DNA of 64,000 nucleotides from Ascaphus truei. Taxonomy: Eukaryota > Chordata > Amphibia > Anura > Ascaphidae. The notes below the pieces were generated by a model. It saw only the letters and a program-made list of their open reading frames with translations, made no database searches and was not told the DNA's origin. Below are positions 22,734 through 34,290 of this stretch, in pieces. Location: contig CM071570.1 of NCBI GenBank assembly GCA_036426205.1, positions 145,803,095-145,867,094 of the forward strand, in the 5' to 3' direction. Position 1 is the stretch's first letter. Every line of letters begins with the position of its first letter. Both the position numbers and the translations under genes were made by a program.

Positions 22734-25020
22734 CTGTTTGGGCAAAAAAGAGAGAGTAATAAGCTTCAATTAGCCAATGTTTTTCCAAAGGTTGTCTGAG
22801 ATTGCAGACACAAAAATGTTAAAATGAGAATGTATCTTGGTGGCTCAGCCCAAGCAGTAGGTGAGAGAGCCAAGTACTATCTGTGCATACCCACAGAACC
22901 CCCATTAAGCCGGGGGTCGAGTCAAAAATTAACATCTATTTTGAAGCTAAATACTCATGAATTATATGTGGACATTAAAACTGTTGTACAAATACCTTGC
23001 ATTCCATATGTCAAAAAGTCCACTAATTCATTGACCATTTATAGTGGGTGCTATCCACCACAAAGGGGCAGGTACATCACTGTATACTCCTAAAAAGTGC
23101 AACTCCAGATTTCATGTTTTATGGCTGTTATTGCAGGATTCCAGCCCTGTAAGTTCAGACCATGAAACATCAAAGTTTGTTGCTCTTCATATCAATTCCC
23201 GTGAAATTACCATGAAAGACAGCTTGGATTTTAAAATAGATTACTGTACATAATTTGCTGTAATCTGTATGATAAGGTGCATGAAATGTTGTTTCACTAA
23301 TATACATACAGTATGTTTTAAGAAAGAAGTTACACTTATTGCACAAGTCAAATTATCATCGTGTTCTGAACTGATTTGCAGATAGTGAAGACAGGACATT
23401 GACCAGTGGTCCACTTAATCTTGAATTAAAAAATAATGCATATGGATCACAGAGCACAGGGGTCTTCAAAAGATTGGCACAGCTGCACTGCAAAAGCAGC
23501 CCCCTGCAGTAAAACGTGGTACAAAATGACAGTAATTTACAAAAGGAGCGATAAGTAGGAGAAAATGAGGACTAAAATGATTTTTAAGTATTTCATTTGC
23601 TCAGATTTCCCTAGATCGTGACAAAATGTTTCTGGAATCACAATGTTAATTAAGCAGCGAAAGGATACAGAAAGTGCTCTAAAATATGCTGGCTATAGTA
23701 TCTTGCAATTTAAAGCTTATAATAATGAAATTGAAACTAAGCGTTGATATGAAGAAATTGTCACCATGTGTTTATTTACCGAAACCTCCAAATATCCTTA
23801 TGCGTCTTTTTTATGTAATATCAGGATGTTGGTATTTTATCAGACAAACAAAATTAGTTGGGCTGTCTGGTTTCAGTAGTTACAGAGCAGCAAAAAATAA
23901 ATAACTACATTAATAATTTTTTCCCTACAAGAAAACACATTCCAATGGAGCACATTTTGTCTTAACGCAATGGTTCTCAAACACTTAGTTTTTTTTTCTG
24001 TCAAAGGACTTCAAAATTAACTTTAGTTGCCTCTTATAGTCAGTGTCTTCCACATCACTTTTTTTTTTAAATTAGAAGTATTGGTTAATTATATTGTATA
24101 CACCTGCAGAAATACACAGCATCTAAAGAACTATGCAAGTATAGTGACTCTCCAATCAATCTTTAACACTGATGCCGTCCACAATGAGGCAACGCCAGGT
24201 AACCCCCAATGAGTACAGGTTTTTATAACTGGTCAGCTTTGCCCTCAACGTTAAATGCATCATAGTGCAATCTGGTTACTCTTCGGCATGTTATAAACAA
24301 TTGCAACGAGACATCATTATTAATGCAGTGCAGGCAGACAAACAAAGGAGCTTTTACAGGTTATTTATCTCAGTTACTACATACTTCCACACAAGATTGT
24401 CAGTAAATAAGCCATGGTTTCCAGCCCTAGAGGTGGGTGACATTCATCCCAATCATTTTAAAAAGATGTTGTTTTGAAATACCTCCTATTTAACACGGAA
24501 ATATGATAATTACCCCCAAAATGCACATAAATATTTCACAAATCTGTCGTGAGGAAAAATATAAATAGACATGAGCGCATATTTATTTGTTGAAATGTAA
24601 GGCAATGGATGGGTTTGGTAAGTGAACAACATGCTGAGCATCAACAAATATGTTAACAACCATCATTTATTAACTAAACTGTGCCTAAATATTACAGATG
24701 CAACCGTTATCAATTTGAAATGAGCCATGTCAGCCATATAAATTAGCAGCTGTACTTTGACACAACACTAATTAGCAAACTGTAATGCAATATATTTAGC
24801 AATGCATATTAAGATTTTCAAGGTGCGAAACACAACAAATCCAAGCTATTTAACTAATTCGTTGGAGCTATGCTGTGATCTCAGGGTAATTTACGTGCCA
24901 TATTAAAGGTGTTTATTTTATTTTTTTAAATATTTAAATTGTTTGGAGGTGCTAACCCTAATCTTTATTAGATACATTCTGGGGGATTATTGACCCTGTA
25001 AATAAAGGAAGATTGCTTTG
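22734..25020. other. Presumed ASCC3 intron, upstream of the exon
   Basis: AT-rich sequence with the polypyrimidine tract and acceptor at 22734-22750 (minus strand). No other feature recognised. Confidence 0.5.
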
Positions 25021-25075
25021 GGGATGGGGAAAGAGTTTGTTTTAATTCCCTCATTATCCCCCTTGGTGCCAGTGA

Positions 25076-25151
25076 GACTTCCTTGAGAAGGCATAGGTAG
25101 CCTCACTGGCACCATAGGGTTTATTTGGAGTTTCGAAACGCGTAGGAGGTC
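25076..25151 (+). ncRNA. Hammerhead-like motif with expanded stem II
   Basis: Stem I GACTTCC/GGAGGTC has seven pairs (one G-U) and brackets TTGAGAA on the 5' side and GAAACGCGTA on the 3' side, as in the other copies. The part that should be stem II is 45 nt and lacks a simple hairpin; instead CTCACTGGCACC at 25102-25113 is the exact complement of 25065-25076 just upstream, a 12-bp competing hairpin. The surrounding repeat extends to about 25750. Confidence 0.35.
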
Positions 25152-26032
25152 TTTTGGCATCGCAGGGACACCGTAGCTGTGAAATCCAAGCGGTGACGTC
25201 AGAGGAGGAGTTGATCGACCGGGCTCTGGTAGCAAGCAGCAAGCAGACTCTTGAGCAAAGCAGGGGATCCTCCTTCGTTGACATGCGTAAATCACCCCAT
25301 GGCAAGCGGTTTACCTGCTGACAAGACCATTATACAAATGCTTATGTCCTAGTCACTTCTGGTGAGTAGGTTTCCAATTTTACCAAAGCGGAGCAAGTTT
25401 CAAGAATTTTTGTTCTAGTGCAGAGGCACAGAAAGTTTTTTATTGACATCATTGTGTCTTATAATGTGTTTTTACAAAATGTAATAAATTGCTCTCTTTA
25501 TTCTATATCCTTGTTGTCCCTGGGTAATGCACTATTGCAGTGTGTCTGCATGTTTTGTCTTTTTTCTTGAGGTAATCCATCCAGAGAAGAACTTTGTCTA
25601 CAATCTTATCCTTACCCTTGCCTCAGCGCCACAGGAGGTGTTTTTCTCCCACGTTACCAAATCTGGTTAGGAGATACCAGATCCACTTCTTTGGGCAGCT
25701 CCAGGACTACCTTTTGGACTATATATCACAGGTTTTTAAATTATCATTGTTTGCATGAGCGCTATTGTTCACCTATATTTCCACCATGTTATAGATTGTA
25801 ATGTATGCTTTAATATTGTTTTTATTCTGGGTGATATATTTTCATTGCTTTTATTTTCTATTTATAGCATGACCAACAGTCCTATTAGTCATCTAAAGCT
25901 AATAGGACTGATATACATCCTTTAGATGTGAGAGGAGGGTTGTTATGGATGTTGGGGGTAGGAATAGAGAGGTAAAGAGAATAGTCCAGGCACACGGAAT
26001 TATCACAAAGTAGGAACTTTAATCCAGCATAA

Positions 26033-26073
26033 ATCCAACGTTTCGACTGCACACAGGCAGCCTTTGTCAAGAT
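26033..26073 (-). ncRNA. Hammerhead-like motif, UUGANAA variant
   Basis: Minus strand: TTGACAA, A, stem II GGCTGC-CTGTGT-GCAGTC, GAAA, CG, TT. Positions 3 and 8 are again U and A. Stem I is short and imperfect (ATC/GGAT). It lies in a repeat running from about 25895 to 26520. Confidence 0.4.
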
Positions 26074-26789
26074 GAGAGCCGATACTAAACAATGCTAAAA
26101 ACCCTTAAATACCCCTTATACTTACCTAAGTGCTACCAGGTGAGGGATTGCGCGAGGGCTGAGAAAAACATGACGTTATAGACGCGACACGCAACTGCGC
26201 ATGCGCGGCATTAACCACAGAGACTGTGTCGCCATCGTCATGAAAAGAGGGCAGCTTCAATGAGGGCAGCTCGTCACATCATCACAGGCTCCCAAGCTAC
26301 TCCCCTAACGTCCCGCCCACTTGTCCAAGAGTCGCATATCCCGGAACTGTGATCCACTACTAGCACATAAAGTCATGCCTAAAAGTGACTGCCAGGACTT
26401 GAAAACGGAGGTCTGCACATGGCAGACCAAACCCCTAATACTGGGTTGTCCCGCAATTCAAACAGACACTCCACCACAGCAGTTAAAGGAGACAGCTCGA
26501 GCATGACTGTATAGATATACCAGAGTGCACACAATGTCACAGAGACAGCAAAAACCAGAGTAAGTGTGCAGAATATCTGATAGCTACTCAGAATAGGCAG
26601 ACCAAACCCAACTAGACAAAATAAATGAATAAAGAACCAACTCTAAATGCCCCAGTATCATCTAAAAAGTATATATTAAAGAACCAGTGAACACCACATA
26701 TAACATGATACTGTAGTGTGTAAAGGAATGGAGAGCTCATTGTCCCAGGGAGGGCAGTTTGGCACCCTTGGGGTTAGGGGCTAGTAAAG

Positions 26790-27010
26790 GTAAAACTAAA
26801 GCTGTCTCACATTTTAATCTGTTCTGTAACTGTTACATACACCTATAGCATATACTGTATTATCTTTAACTGTTCATGCAATGTCTTGTATATAATGACT
26901 AACCCTGTTCACTTAATGTAACCATGTATTTGTCATCATAACTCTGTGCCCAGGACATACTTGAAAATGAGGCAACTCTCAATGTAAACATTTTATAAAT
27001 AAATAAATAA
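26790..27010 (+). mobile_element. 3' end of an L2-like LINE (same family as 31.5-34.3 kb)
   Basis: The text 'actctgtgcccaggacatac' through 'ttataaataaataaataaa' matches, in inverted orientation, the 3' untranslated end of the minus-strand LINE at 31556-31760, including 'aatgtcttgtatataatg'. Heavily 5'-truncated; no coding part. Confidence 0.75.
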
Positions 27011-28624
27011 AAACAAACCATCGTTTGCCATAGTGGTTAGTTAAGTATTGGCAAACAATTGCCTTTTTTGTATGCAAGGGAAGTAGATTGTGTAAGGTTA
27101 GGAATAATATCAAGTCTTTAGGGACCCCAGTGACCATGGGGTTCCTCTGGCTAGCTGACAATTGGGCTAGTAAGGGGCAATATATTTGAAAGCTGTTAAA
27201 TATTTAGGTAACACATTTTATCATCTATTTCAAGTTGGTTTAGGCCATGTTCGCTCTATGTATATAATGCCCATTACATACATAATGTAATGCTAGGGGC
27301 AGGCAATAAAAAAAATGTATGTTCAGTTTTGCGGTTGCCCGATATCTACAGATATCGGACAATAGCCTAAAAATGAGAACATTGGTGTCAACTCATTTTT
27401 ATGCTCATTTACAGAACATTTAACTCATGTAAAAAAATGCATTATTTTATGCGGTAGAACATTGGTTCATTTTCCATTAAAAAGAATGCATATTTACGCT
27501 GCTGATTTTAGTGAATCTCCCCAAATATTCAATTGTATTATGAACCAAAAAGTTAATAGCTTTGGCACAACATTTTGCACGTACATGTGTAATGCCTCTA
27601 CAGGTGTGAAAGCAGCAGTGCCATCTTCTTGATTAGTTTCAGGATATGTAAAAATACTGAGGTAATCCCAAAAGTACACGGACATAATGACTACTGAAGG
27701 TTGAATACATCGATCAACATATCTGGTAATAAACTACAACAAAACGTTGGCATTTCAAACACCGATGACTGGCAGCATTTATTGGCTTCCTATTGGCCAC
27801 TGGAATAACTGCAGAACATCCTCATGATGCATCCCGTGTGATGACTATGTTCTTCCTCTTAAAACTCAGGGGGTAGAGGAGCTGTGACACCGTTGTTCTT
27901 CTTGAAAGATAGCTAATCAGTCACTTACGCAAAAGTAACATAGTACATACTAGTGCTATTTAAATCATCATCATAACCAGTCTCCTAATGCATTATCCGA
28001 ATCCAAGTGATATGTTTTTCCATCTATTAGATTCCCCGTGATGGGTGAAAATAGTGATGGCCATTTAGTATTAGCAGTAATAGCAGAAAAATGCATAAGC
28101 TTTCCAGAAACTGGAACATTTTAACAACACCTGTAATTACTGGCCGACTAGCAAGCAGACAATTTGGAAGTAATGTTTTTTGATATCTACATAATAGACT
28201 AATATGGCTAGATCAGATCATTCTACTGAGGTGAAAAAAGTTAATTTAGTCTAAAAGTCTAATTATTTACCAGGACGCCTGCTAGATTTGTTCTTTGGTG
28301 CACAGACAGAAAAGATGTAGCTTTTTTTTACAGGTGTGAACAGTAGCTGACTGTAGATGGCCTTCTAAAATCTCAGCTAGGTACGATTTTGAGATAACTT
28401 TCAACTGAAGTCTTACTGAAGTATTTACAATATTTCAACTAAGAGGGTAGACACCAACACAAATGGAGACAACAACACTTCAACACGATTTATATGGAGA
28501 GATTTGTTTATGATCAACAACAACATTCCTGCGATGGTAGTTATGTAAGTTGCTGTTATATCAATGATTTAATAACATTTTGTTAAACAAAATGGGTTTC
28601 ATTACCATTATTCAATTAAGATGA
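27011..28624. other. AT-rich non-coding sequence
   Basis: Nothing recognised. Confidence 0.45.
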
Positions 28625-28815
28625 AGTGATGAAGGATTTGCTTAGAGGTAAGAACACTGCGTTTTCAAGAGTATGGACCTAGTTTCAATCCCAGCTCTCC
28701 TTGGGACCTCAAGTAAGTCCCTTTGAGATTTTAAGCGTTCTGTGGCAGGGACTGGTCATCCTTGCAAACTTCTATGTACTGCCCAAACTCTCAAAGAATA
28801 AATGATAAATATTAT
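28625..28815 (+). mobile_element. tRNA-derived SINE (MIR/CORE-like)
   Basis: The 5' part resembles a tRNA gene, with a degenerate A box near 'cttagaggtaagaacact' and a B box 'gtttcaatccc'. It is followed by 'ccttgggacctcaagtaag', like the CORE region of MIR-type SINEs. The 3' end runs into an AT-rich tail ('aaatgataaatattatta'). Diverged and probably inactive. Confidence 0.6.
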
Positions 28816-30311
28816 TATTAGCATTTATTTGTGTTACTTGCAAATGGTAATATTTCTAAAACTCATCTTGTTTGGTTGCCGGTCTTTCTACCACTAGACT
28901 TCTCTTAAAATCACCAAGAAAGGCAGTTTTATTTATATTGTTGTTTTACCCCTTTACTTCAGTCTGCAACAAAAATGCTAGAAAATAAAGTGTCACATTT
29001 GCTTAATGAATTGCAACTCATGCAAGACATTTCAATCTGGTACTTGTGTGAGGACATGGCTGAGTAAAAATGGGTTAACTATAAATATTTTTGCTGTCAA
29101 CCTACATTTCTCTCAGCCCATGTAACCTTTTTTTCCTCTCAACTCTGTTAGAATTATTCTTAGGATCTGCTGCTGGTTTATCTCTCCCAGAGGGAAAAGG
29201 GTAATAGAGAAACATTTACATTTTGAAATCTTGCTGAAGGTTACATTTAAAAATGTTACATTGCTTCTCACAAAACAAATAAATATGCATTTTCACTTGC
29301 TAGAATTATTAACATTAGCATCTCAAATGTGCATATTTAAACAACGCATAGTAAAATAAAGGAAAGTGTCAAAAATAACTGTAGCTAAAATTATTCTTGA
29401 ACCGACTAATGTTTAAATATAGGCATTCTTAAACCTCATTTCAAAGCCAGTGCCAACATTTAATTATTGAAAAAAAATATTATTTGAACATTAATATTAA
29501 AAACTAAATATTCATATGCATAGGAGATCTCCTCGTGTTAGTGGAATCACTGCAGTAAAGAACAGACTTATGTGGTCAATAATTTTTACAGTTTCAAGCA
29601 ATAGCTGTAAAATAAACGTATGTCAGAAATAGTTTGTGCTGGATTGAACGCTTCAAATCAGGGTCAAATGAGATCAATATACAAAACAGCCCTAGGTCAC
29701 TTACAAATTACAAATAAAGTTTGTCGCTCCAAGGACTTTTTTTTATCAACATTTTGATGTATCTAGATTTTTGTATTCCATGTGTTGTGTAGTCATTATC
29801 ATCTTGGAGAATTAAACTGTAGGGAACGATTTATACAAACCTTTGTAACAGGTGCAAATGTTTTAGGAAGGAACCCATTTCCTATTAAATAGAATTTGCT
29901 TTCTTTGATGCATACTGTATGGTCATATTATTTAGCACTGAAATAGTGATATGTGCCATAGGGCACATGAATACACTAGTGGAATAAATATCTTGTTACA
30001 TGGTTATTGCCCAAGGCAAAGTTAGGATTTATCACCTTTTCCTGTACAGAGGAAAATGCTTAATAGGTTTGCCCCAAATATTCCACAGTCCTAGAGTATG
30101 TTCCACTTTTCAATGGTTTTATTTTTATAAACCAAGTTTTATAATATTTGACATTTTTGGGATAGCAAACACTACGGTCCATGTCCATTAAGGCAAAAGT
30201 GGTGCAATTCTCGGCCAAATAATCTCCACTATGTATATCAAAGAGAAATGTCCCATTGAAAACAACTGGATTTTAGATTTTTGATTTGTCGAGTAATATG
30301 GGTAGTGTAAT
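28816..30311. other. AT-rich non-coding sequence
   Basis: Nothing recognised. Confidence 0.45.
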
Positions 30312-31390
30312 GACCTTTGTCTTTGGCAGCATGGAGGTCATTAGTTATTTTAGTGAGAGCTGTTTCGATGAGTGAGCAGTGCAGAAGCCAGATTGTAGAG
30401 GATCTAGGACAGGGGTGTGCAAACTGGGGGGGGGCGAGATTTCTGGGGGGGCGCAACGCATAGAGCCCCCGCGCTCTTCCTTAAAGCATTTAAATTAAAA
30501 GCCGAGGGACAGCGGGAGGCCAAATTCCCTTACCTTGTCTCCCACGGAGCGTTGCCATGGCAACACAGTGGCAAATGATGCAGCGGGGTCACGTGACGTA
30601 GCATTGCCATGGCAATGTAACGTAATTTGACGTCAGAAACAAGGAAAGAGGGGGCGTGCGAGCAGGCAGGGGAAAAAGAGTGTGCACCCCTGATCTAGGA
30701 GACAATAAAAGGTGAGAAAAAGGAGCAAGCGAGAGAACACAAGGCGTTTCAGGAGTTTAAAAGGCAGGAGGGAGACAAGGCGATAATTAGAGAGCCAGGT
30801 AGGGTCAAGCTTTCCGTTTTTGGATGAGGGTATAACTGTTGTGTGTTTAAAGGAGAAGGGAAAAGTACCAGATTAGAGGGAGTTGAAAATATGATAGCGT
30901 GTAGGGATTAGAGTAGGAGACACAGGTTTGAGGAGATGGGAGGTAATGTGGTTGAGAGGACAGGTTGCAGAGGGTGAAGAGGAGAACTACAGCAACACGT
31001 AGTTAAATGGAATAATTTACAGGAGATGGGAAGAGATTAGGCACCTGATTTATTACCTCCTCTCATTCCCATCTACAAGACTTCTCCAGTGCTGCACCCT
31101 CTCTTTGGAATTCCCTACCACACCCCATCAGACATTTAAAAACTCCCTGAAAACTCTAACATTCCCATGGATGTAGGCATACTACGATCTACAACGAGCA
31201 GCCACTTTACCTTTTGTTCCAACATTGCCCCTTATTCCCCCTAGATTATAAACTCTCATGAGCAGGGCATGCATTGCTTTCTGGATCGGTTTGCACTTGT
31301 TTATCTTTTTTGACATTTAATTCTGTTTATGTAATATATACAACGCTGTACCCCATTGTACCACGCTGCGGAATATGTTGACGCTTTACA
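30312..31390. pseudogene. L2-type LINE with 5' inversion
   Basis: The left part (about 30312-31045) is on the minus strand and translates, with one frame change, as reverse transcriptase: NYRLVSLLPFKLLKRLV, then LLDPLQSGF and IETALTKITNDLHAAKDKG. The right part (about 31050-31390) is on the plus strand and matches the 3' end of the LINE copy at 61600-62036, including 'cagacatttaaaaactccct', 'aacgagcagccactttacct' and 'accacgctg'. An inverted 5' segment joined to a 3' segment is the usual product of twin priming. A hAT MITE lies within the inverted part. Non-functional. Confidence 0.75.
30410..30692. mobile_element. hAT MITE with perfect 8-bp target duplication
   Basis: 283-bp element with ends CAGGGGTGTGCAAAC and GTGTGCACCCCTG, flanked by the exact 8-bp duplication 'atctagga' at 30402-30409 and 30693-30700. 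CAGGGGTG termini and 8-bp duplications are hAT hallmarks. The GC-rich interior has no transposase. It interrupts LINE reverse transcriptase sequence in the DPLQSGF region. Confidence 0.92.
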
Positions 31391-31835
31391 AAAAAACAAT
31401 AATACTAATGTTAAATGTTTCAGATACATTATTTCATGCCCTAAGTGAATGTCATGGACATCAAGTGGAAAAAACGGTAATATAAAATGTTGACAAAATG
31501 TAATTTGGTGCTCATCTTTATAACAGCATGGACACTTAGCTGTAAAATTTTATTATTTATTTATAAAATATTTTACCAGGAAGTAATACATTGAGAGTTA
31601 CCTCTCGTTTTCAAGTATTTCCTGGGCACAGAGTAAAACAAATAATACATGGTTACAAGTACAGTTACATAAATGAACAAGGTATACATTATATACAAGA
31701 CATTGCGTGCACAGTTAAAGAAAATATATATTATGAGCGTATGAAACAGTTACAGATCAGATTAAAGTGTGAGACAGCCTTAGATTTGAAAGAATTTAAG
31801 CTGGTGGTGGATATGAGAGTCTCTGGTAGGTTGTT

Positions 31836-33591
31836 CTAGTTTTGGGGTGCACGGAAGGAGAAGGAGGAACGTCCGGATACTTTGTTGAGCCTTGGGACCA
31901 TGAATAGTCTTTTGGAGTCTGATCTCAGGTGATAGGTGCTGCATGTGGTAGGGGTGAGGAGCTTGTTCAGGTAGCTGGGTAGCTTGCCCAGAAAGTATTT
32001 GAGGGTGAGACAGGAAAGGTGAACTTTGCGCCTAGACTCTAGTGATGACCAATCTAGTTCTTTGAGCATTTCGCAGTGATGTGTGTTGTAGTTGCATTGG
32101 AGAACAAAACGACAAATTGAATTGTAGAGGGTGTCAAGTTTGCTAAGGTGGGTTTGAGGAGCCGAGCCATATACTATGTCTCCATAGTCAATAATTGGCA
32201 TTAGCATCTGCTGTGCAATACGCTTTCTGACCAGGAGACTTAGGGAGGATTTGTTCCTGTAAAGTACCCCTAGTTTGGCATAGGTCTTGGTTGTCAGGGT
32301 ATCAATGTGCATCCCGAATGTTAAGTGGGAGTCAAACCATAAGCCCAGGTATTTAAAACTGGTGACAGGTGTTAGGGTGGTGTTAGCGTTGGTTCTAATC
32401 AGGAGCTCAGTCACTGGAAGCTTTACAAATTTAGTCTTGGTCCCAAATACCATTGTTACAGTCTTGTCAGTGTTTAAAAACAGTTTGTTTTGGGAAATCC
32501 CGTTTTCGAGTCTCAAAAAGTCAGACTGAAGTATGTGTTGAAGGTCAGAGAGGCTATGGCTGTGTGCATATAGGATTGTGTGGGAAGATCAGTAATGAAC
32601 ACTGAGAAGAGTAGGGGCCCCAGAACAGAGCCTTGCGGGACACCACAGGTGATATCCAGGGGGTTGGAGTTAGAGCCTGAGATGGACACATGTTGGGATC
32701 TTCCTGATAGGTAGGACTGAAACCAGTTTAAAGCATGTTTCCCTATTCCAGAGCTCTGGAGTTTGTTAAGCAGGATAGCATGATCAACTGTGTCAAAAGC
32801 CTTTGCAAAATCTAGGAATACTGCACCAGTGAGTTGTCCCCGTTCCATTCCACACTGGATTTCATTGCAAACTTTTAGCAGGGTAGTTACGGTGGAGTGT
32901 TTGGGACGAAACCCAGACTGGAATTGGCTAGGGAAATTTGTCTTGGTGTAGAAATCGCTTAATTGGGAGTGGACACATTTTTCCATTACTTTGGATAGAA
33001 TTGGGAGAAGTGAGATTGGCCTGTAGTTTGAGACAGTGTTTTTTGTCCCCACTTTTGAAGATTGGGACAACTCTGGCAGTTTTCCAGGTCTTAGGGATAT
33101 GGCCTGCAGACAGGATAGATTTGACTATGGACGCAATTGGTTTGGCAATGGCTGGGGCACCAAGTCGTAGGAACCTAGATTGTTGTAAGTCGGGTCCACA
33201 TTGGCTGCTTAGTTTTAGTTTGAGGAGCGCTTGTGTAATCTCCTCTTCCGATACTGGGCTAAATTGAAAATTGTGGGCAGTTTTGGGAGGGGGTGGGACT
33301 GTAGGGATACCCCCTAGGATGAGATTCATGTTTGGGGTTTGTGCTGCGTTTCTCTAATAAGTTAGTGGCACACCCCACAAAGTAATCATTGAATGCATTT
33401 GCAATGTCAGTGGGGTTTGTCAGAGTAATATCCCCCTTAGTGATATTACTTGGTTGTTGATGGTTAGGAGGCTGGAATATATTGTTGATAACCTTCCAGA
33501 AGTTAGCTGGGTTTGATGTATTTTGGTGGAGATTGTCAGAGTAATATTGTGCTTTTGCATGCCTTGTTTGCCTTGTGCACATGTTCTGCAT
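31836..33591 (-). pseudogene. LINE reverse transcriptase and C-terminal domain, frameshifted
   Basis: Four overlapping minus-strand frames reconstruct the RT region in pieces: NFWKVINNIFQ linker; NYRPISLLPILSKVMEK; FQSGFRPKHSTVTTLLK; FLDFAKAFDTVDHAILL (first catalytic Asp in FAKAFD); GVPQGSVLGPLLF; then, after a gap, FKYLGLWFDSHLTFG, MPIIDYGDIVYGSA and a long C-terminal region ending near RSSFSFRAPQN. The expected YADD box between GVPQGSVLGPLLF and the thumb is missing: the text goes from FITDLPTQSYM straight to a segment equivalent to LQSDFLRLENGI. It is a dead copy but preserves clade-diagnostic motifs of the jockey superfamily. Confidence 0.88.
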
Positions 33592-33656
33592 GCATCTGTA
33601 GTGATTGAGACACCTTGTAAGGTGTCTGCAATATAAAATAACACCCCTCCTCCTCT

Positions 33657-34193
33657 CTATGACCTATCTCTCTTAAAAATGGAGTATCCCTGAATGGCGA
33701 TATTTGCATCAGGGGTTTTAGGGGATAGCCATGTTTCTGTAAGAACGATGGCTTTGGGTTTATGCATAAGGCACCATGCCCTTAGTTCATCCAGTTTGGG
33801 CAGCACGCTCCGGATGTTTATATGGGCGACAGATAGCCCTTTTTGGAATTTAAAGGTGGAATTCTCAGGGGCATGGGACAGAGCTGAAATGGGAGGACCT
33901 GGGTTAGTTTCAATATCACCTGCTAAAGAGAGTAATAGTATGAGTAGAAATTTGGGTAGTTGTTTGCAAGTTGTAAATTTGTGGTGTTTTCCATTAGAGT
34001 GAGCAGTGGTTGGTGTGCTGGTTTTTAGAGTTCTCCACCAACATTCAGTAGATAGTGCAAGGCTTTTGAGTAGTCCAGGGTGTATGGTGATGTTGGGTGT
34101 GGGCCAGGATGGAGGAGTTTGTAGTGGATAGAGGGAGTAACATCTCCATGAGGCCAGGAGAAAGAAAAAAGTTAAAATACATAGCAGGTTCAT
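33657..34193 (-). CDS. LINE ORF 5' part: 2A-like leader and AP-endonuclease N-terminus (fragment)
   Basis: The 178-residue frame has a hydrophobic N-terminus (NLLCILTFFFLLA), then at residues 81-100 a second hydrophobic stretch ending GDIETNPGP, a textbook 2A-like ribosome-skipping motif. After it come AHINIRSVLPKLDEL (residues about 121-135) and IVLTETWLS, both conserved in the apurinic endonuclease of L2/CR1-group LINEs. The frame stops at RDRS; a shifted frame adds GGVLFYIADTLQG before the deletion. In related elements the 2A and its preceding hydrophobic segment can detach the leader or act as a signal; function in this copy is inferred only. Confidence 0.8.
   Translation of the reverse strand: MNLLCILTFFFLLASWRCYSLYPLQTPPSWPTPNITIHPGLLKSLALSTECWWRTLKTSTPTTAHSNGKHHKFTTCKQLPKFLLILLLSLAGDIETNPGPPISALSHAPENSTFKFQKGLSVAHINIRSVLPKLDELRAWCLMHKPKAIVLTETWLSPKTPDANIAIQGYSIFKRDRS
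33894..33920 (-). promoter_or_regulatory. 2A-like ribosome-skipping motif (GDIETNPGP)
   Basis: Nine codons encode G-D-I-E-T-N-P-G-P, matching the D-(V/I)-E-x-N-P-G-P consensus exactly. The break would fall between the last G and P. It is preceded by the hydrophobic run LLILLLSLA. Such motifs have been reported in CR1/L2/Rex1-group LINEs of animals. Confidence 0.85.
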
Positions 34194-34290
34194 GATGCCA
34201 GAGGTAGGCAGTGCTGCAAGGAGCTGTTGTGAGCAGAGTGAGTGTGAGCAGACTAACAGCAGGTGTGTGCCTGTTCCTTGTCAAATGTTT

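Larger units (their letters stand above)
31556..34290 (-). mobile_element. L2/CR1-group LINE, internally deleted
   Basis: A minus-strand non-LTR retrotransposon running from its coding 5' part near 34290 to a 3' end near 31556 ('ttattacttcctggtaaa' on the minus strand, followed by an A/T tail). In order it carries an N-terminal region with a 2A-like motif, the start of an AP endonuclease, reverse transcriptase and a C-terminal domain. The middle and end of the endonuclease are deleted at about 33600, and the YADD box of the RT is deleted at about 32575. Several frameshifts separate the frames. It cannot encode a working polymerase. Confidence 0.9.

Noticed and set aside
28625..28700. Possible tRNA gene
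   Set aside because: Internal promoter boxes are degenerate and no cloverleaf forms; it continues into a MIR-like body, so it is a SINE.
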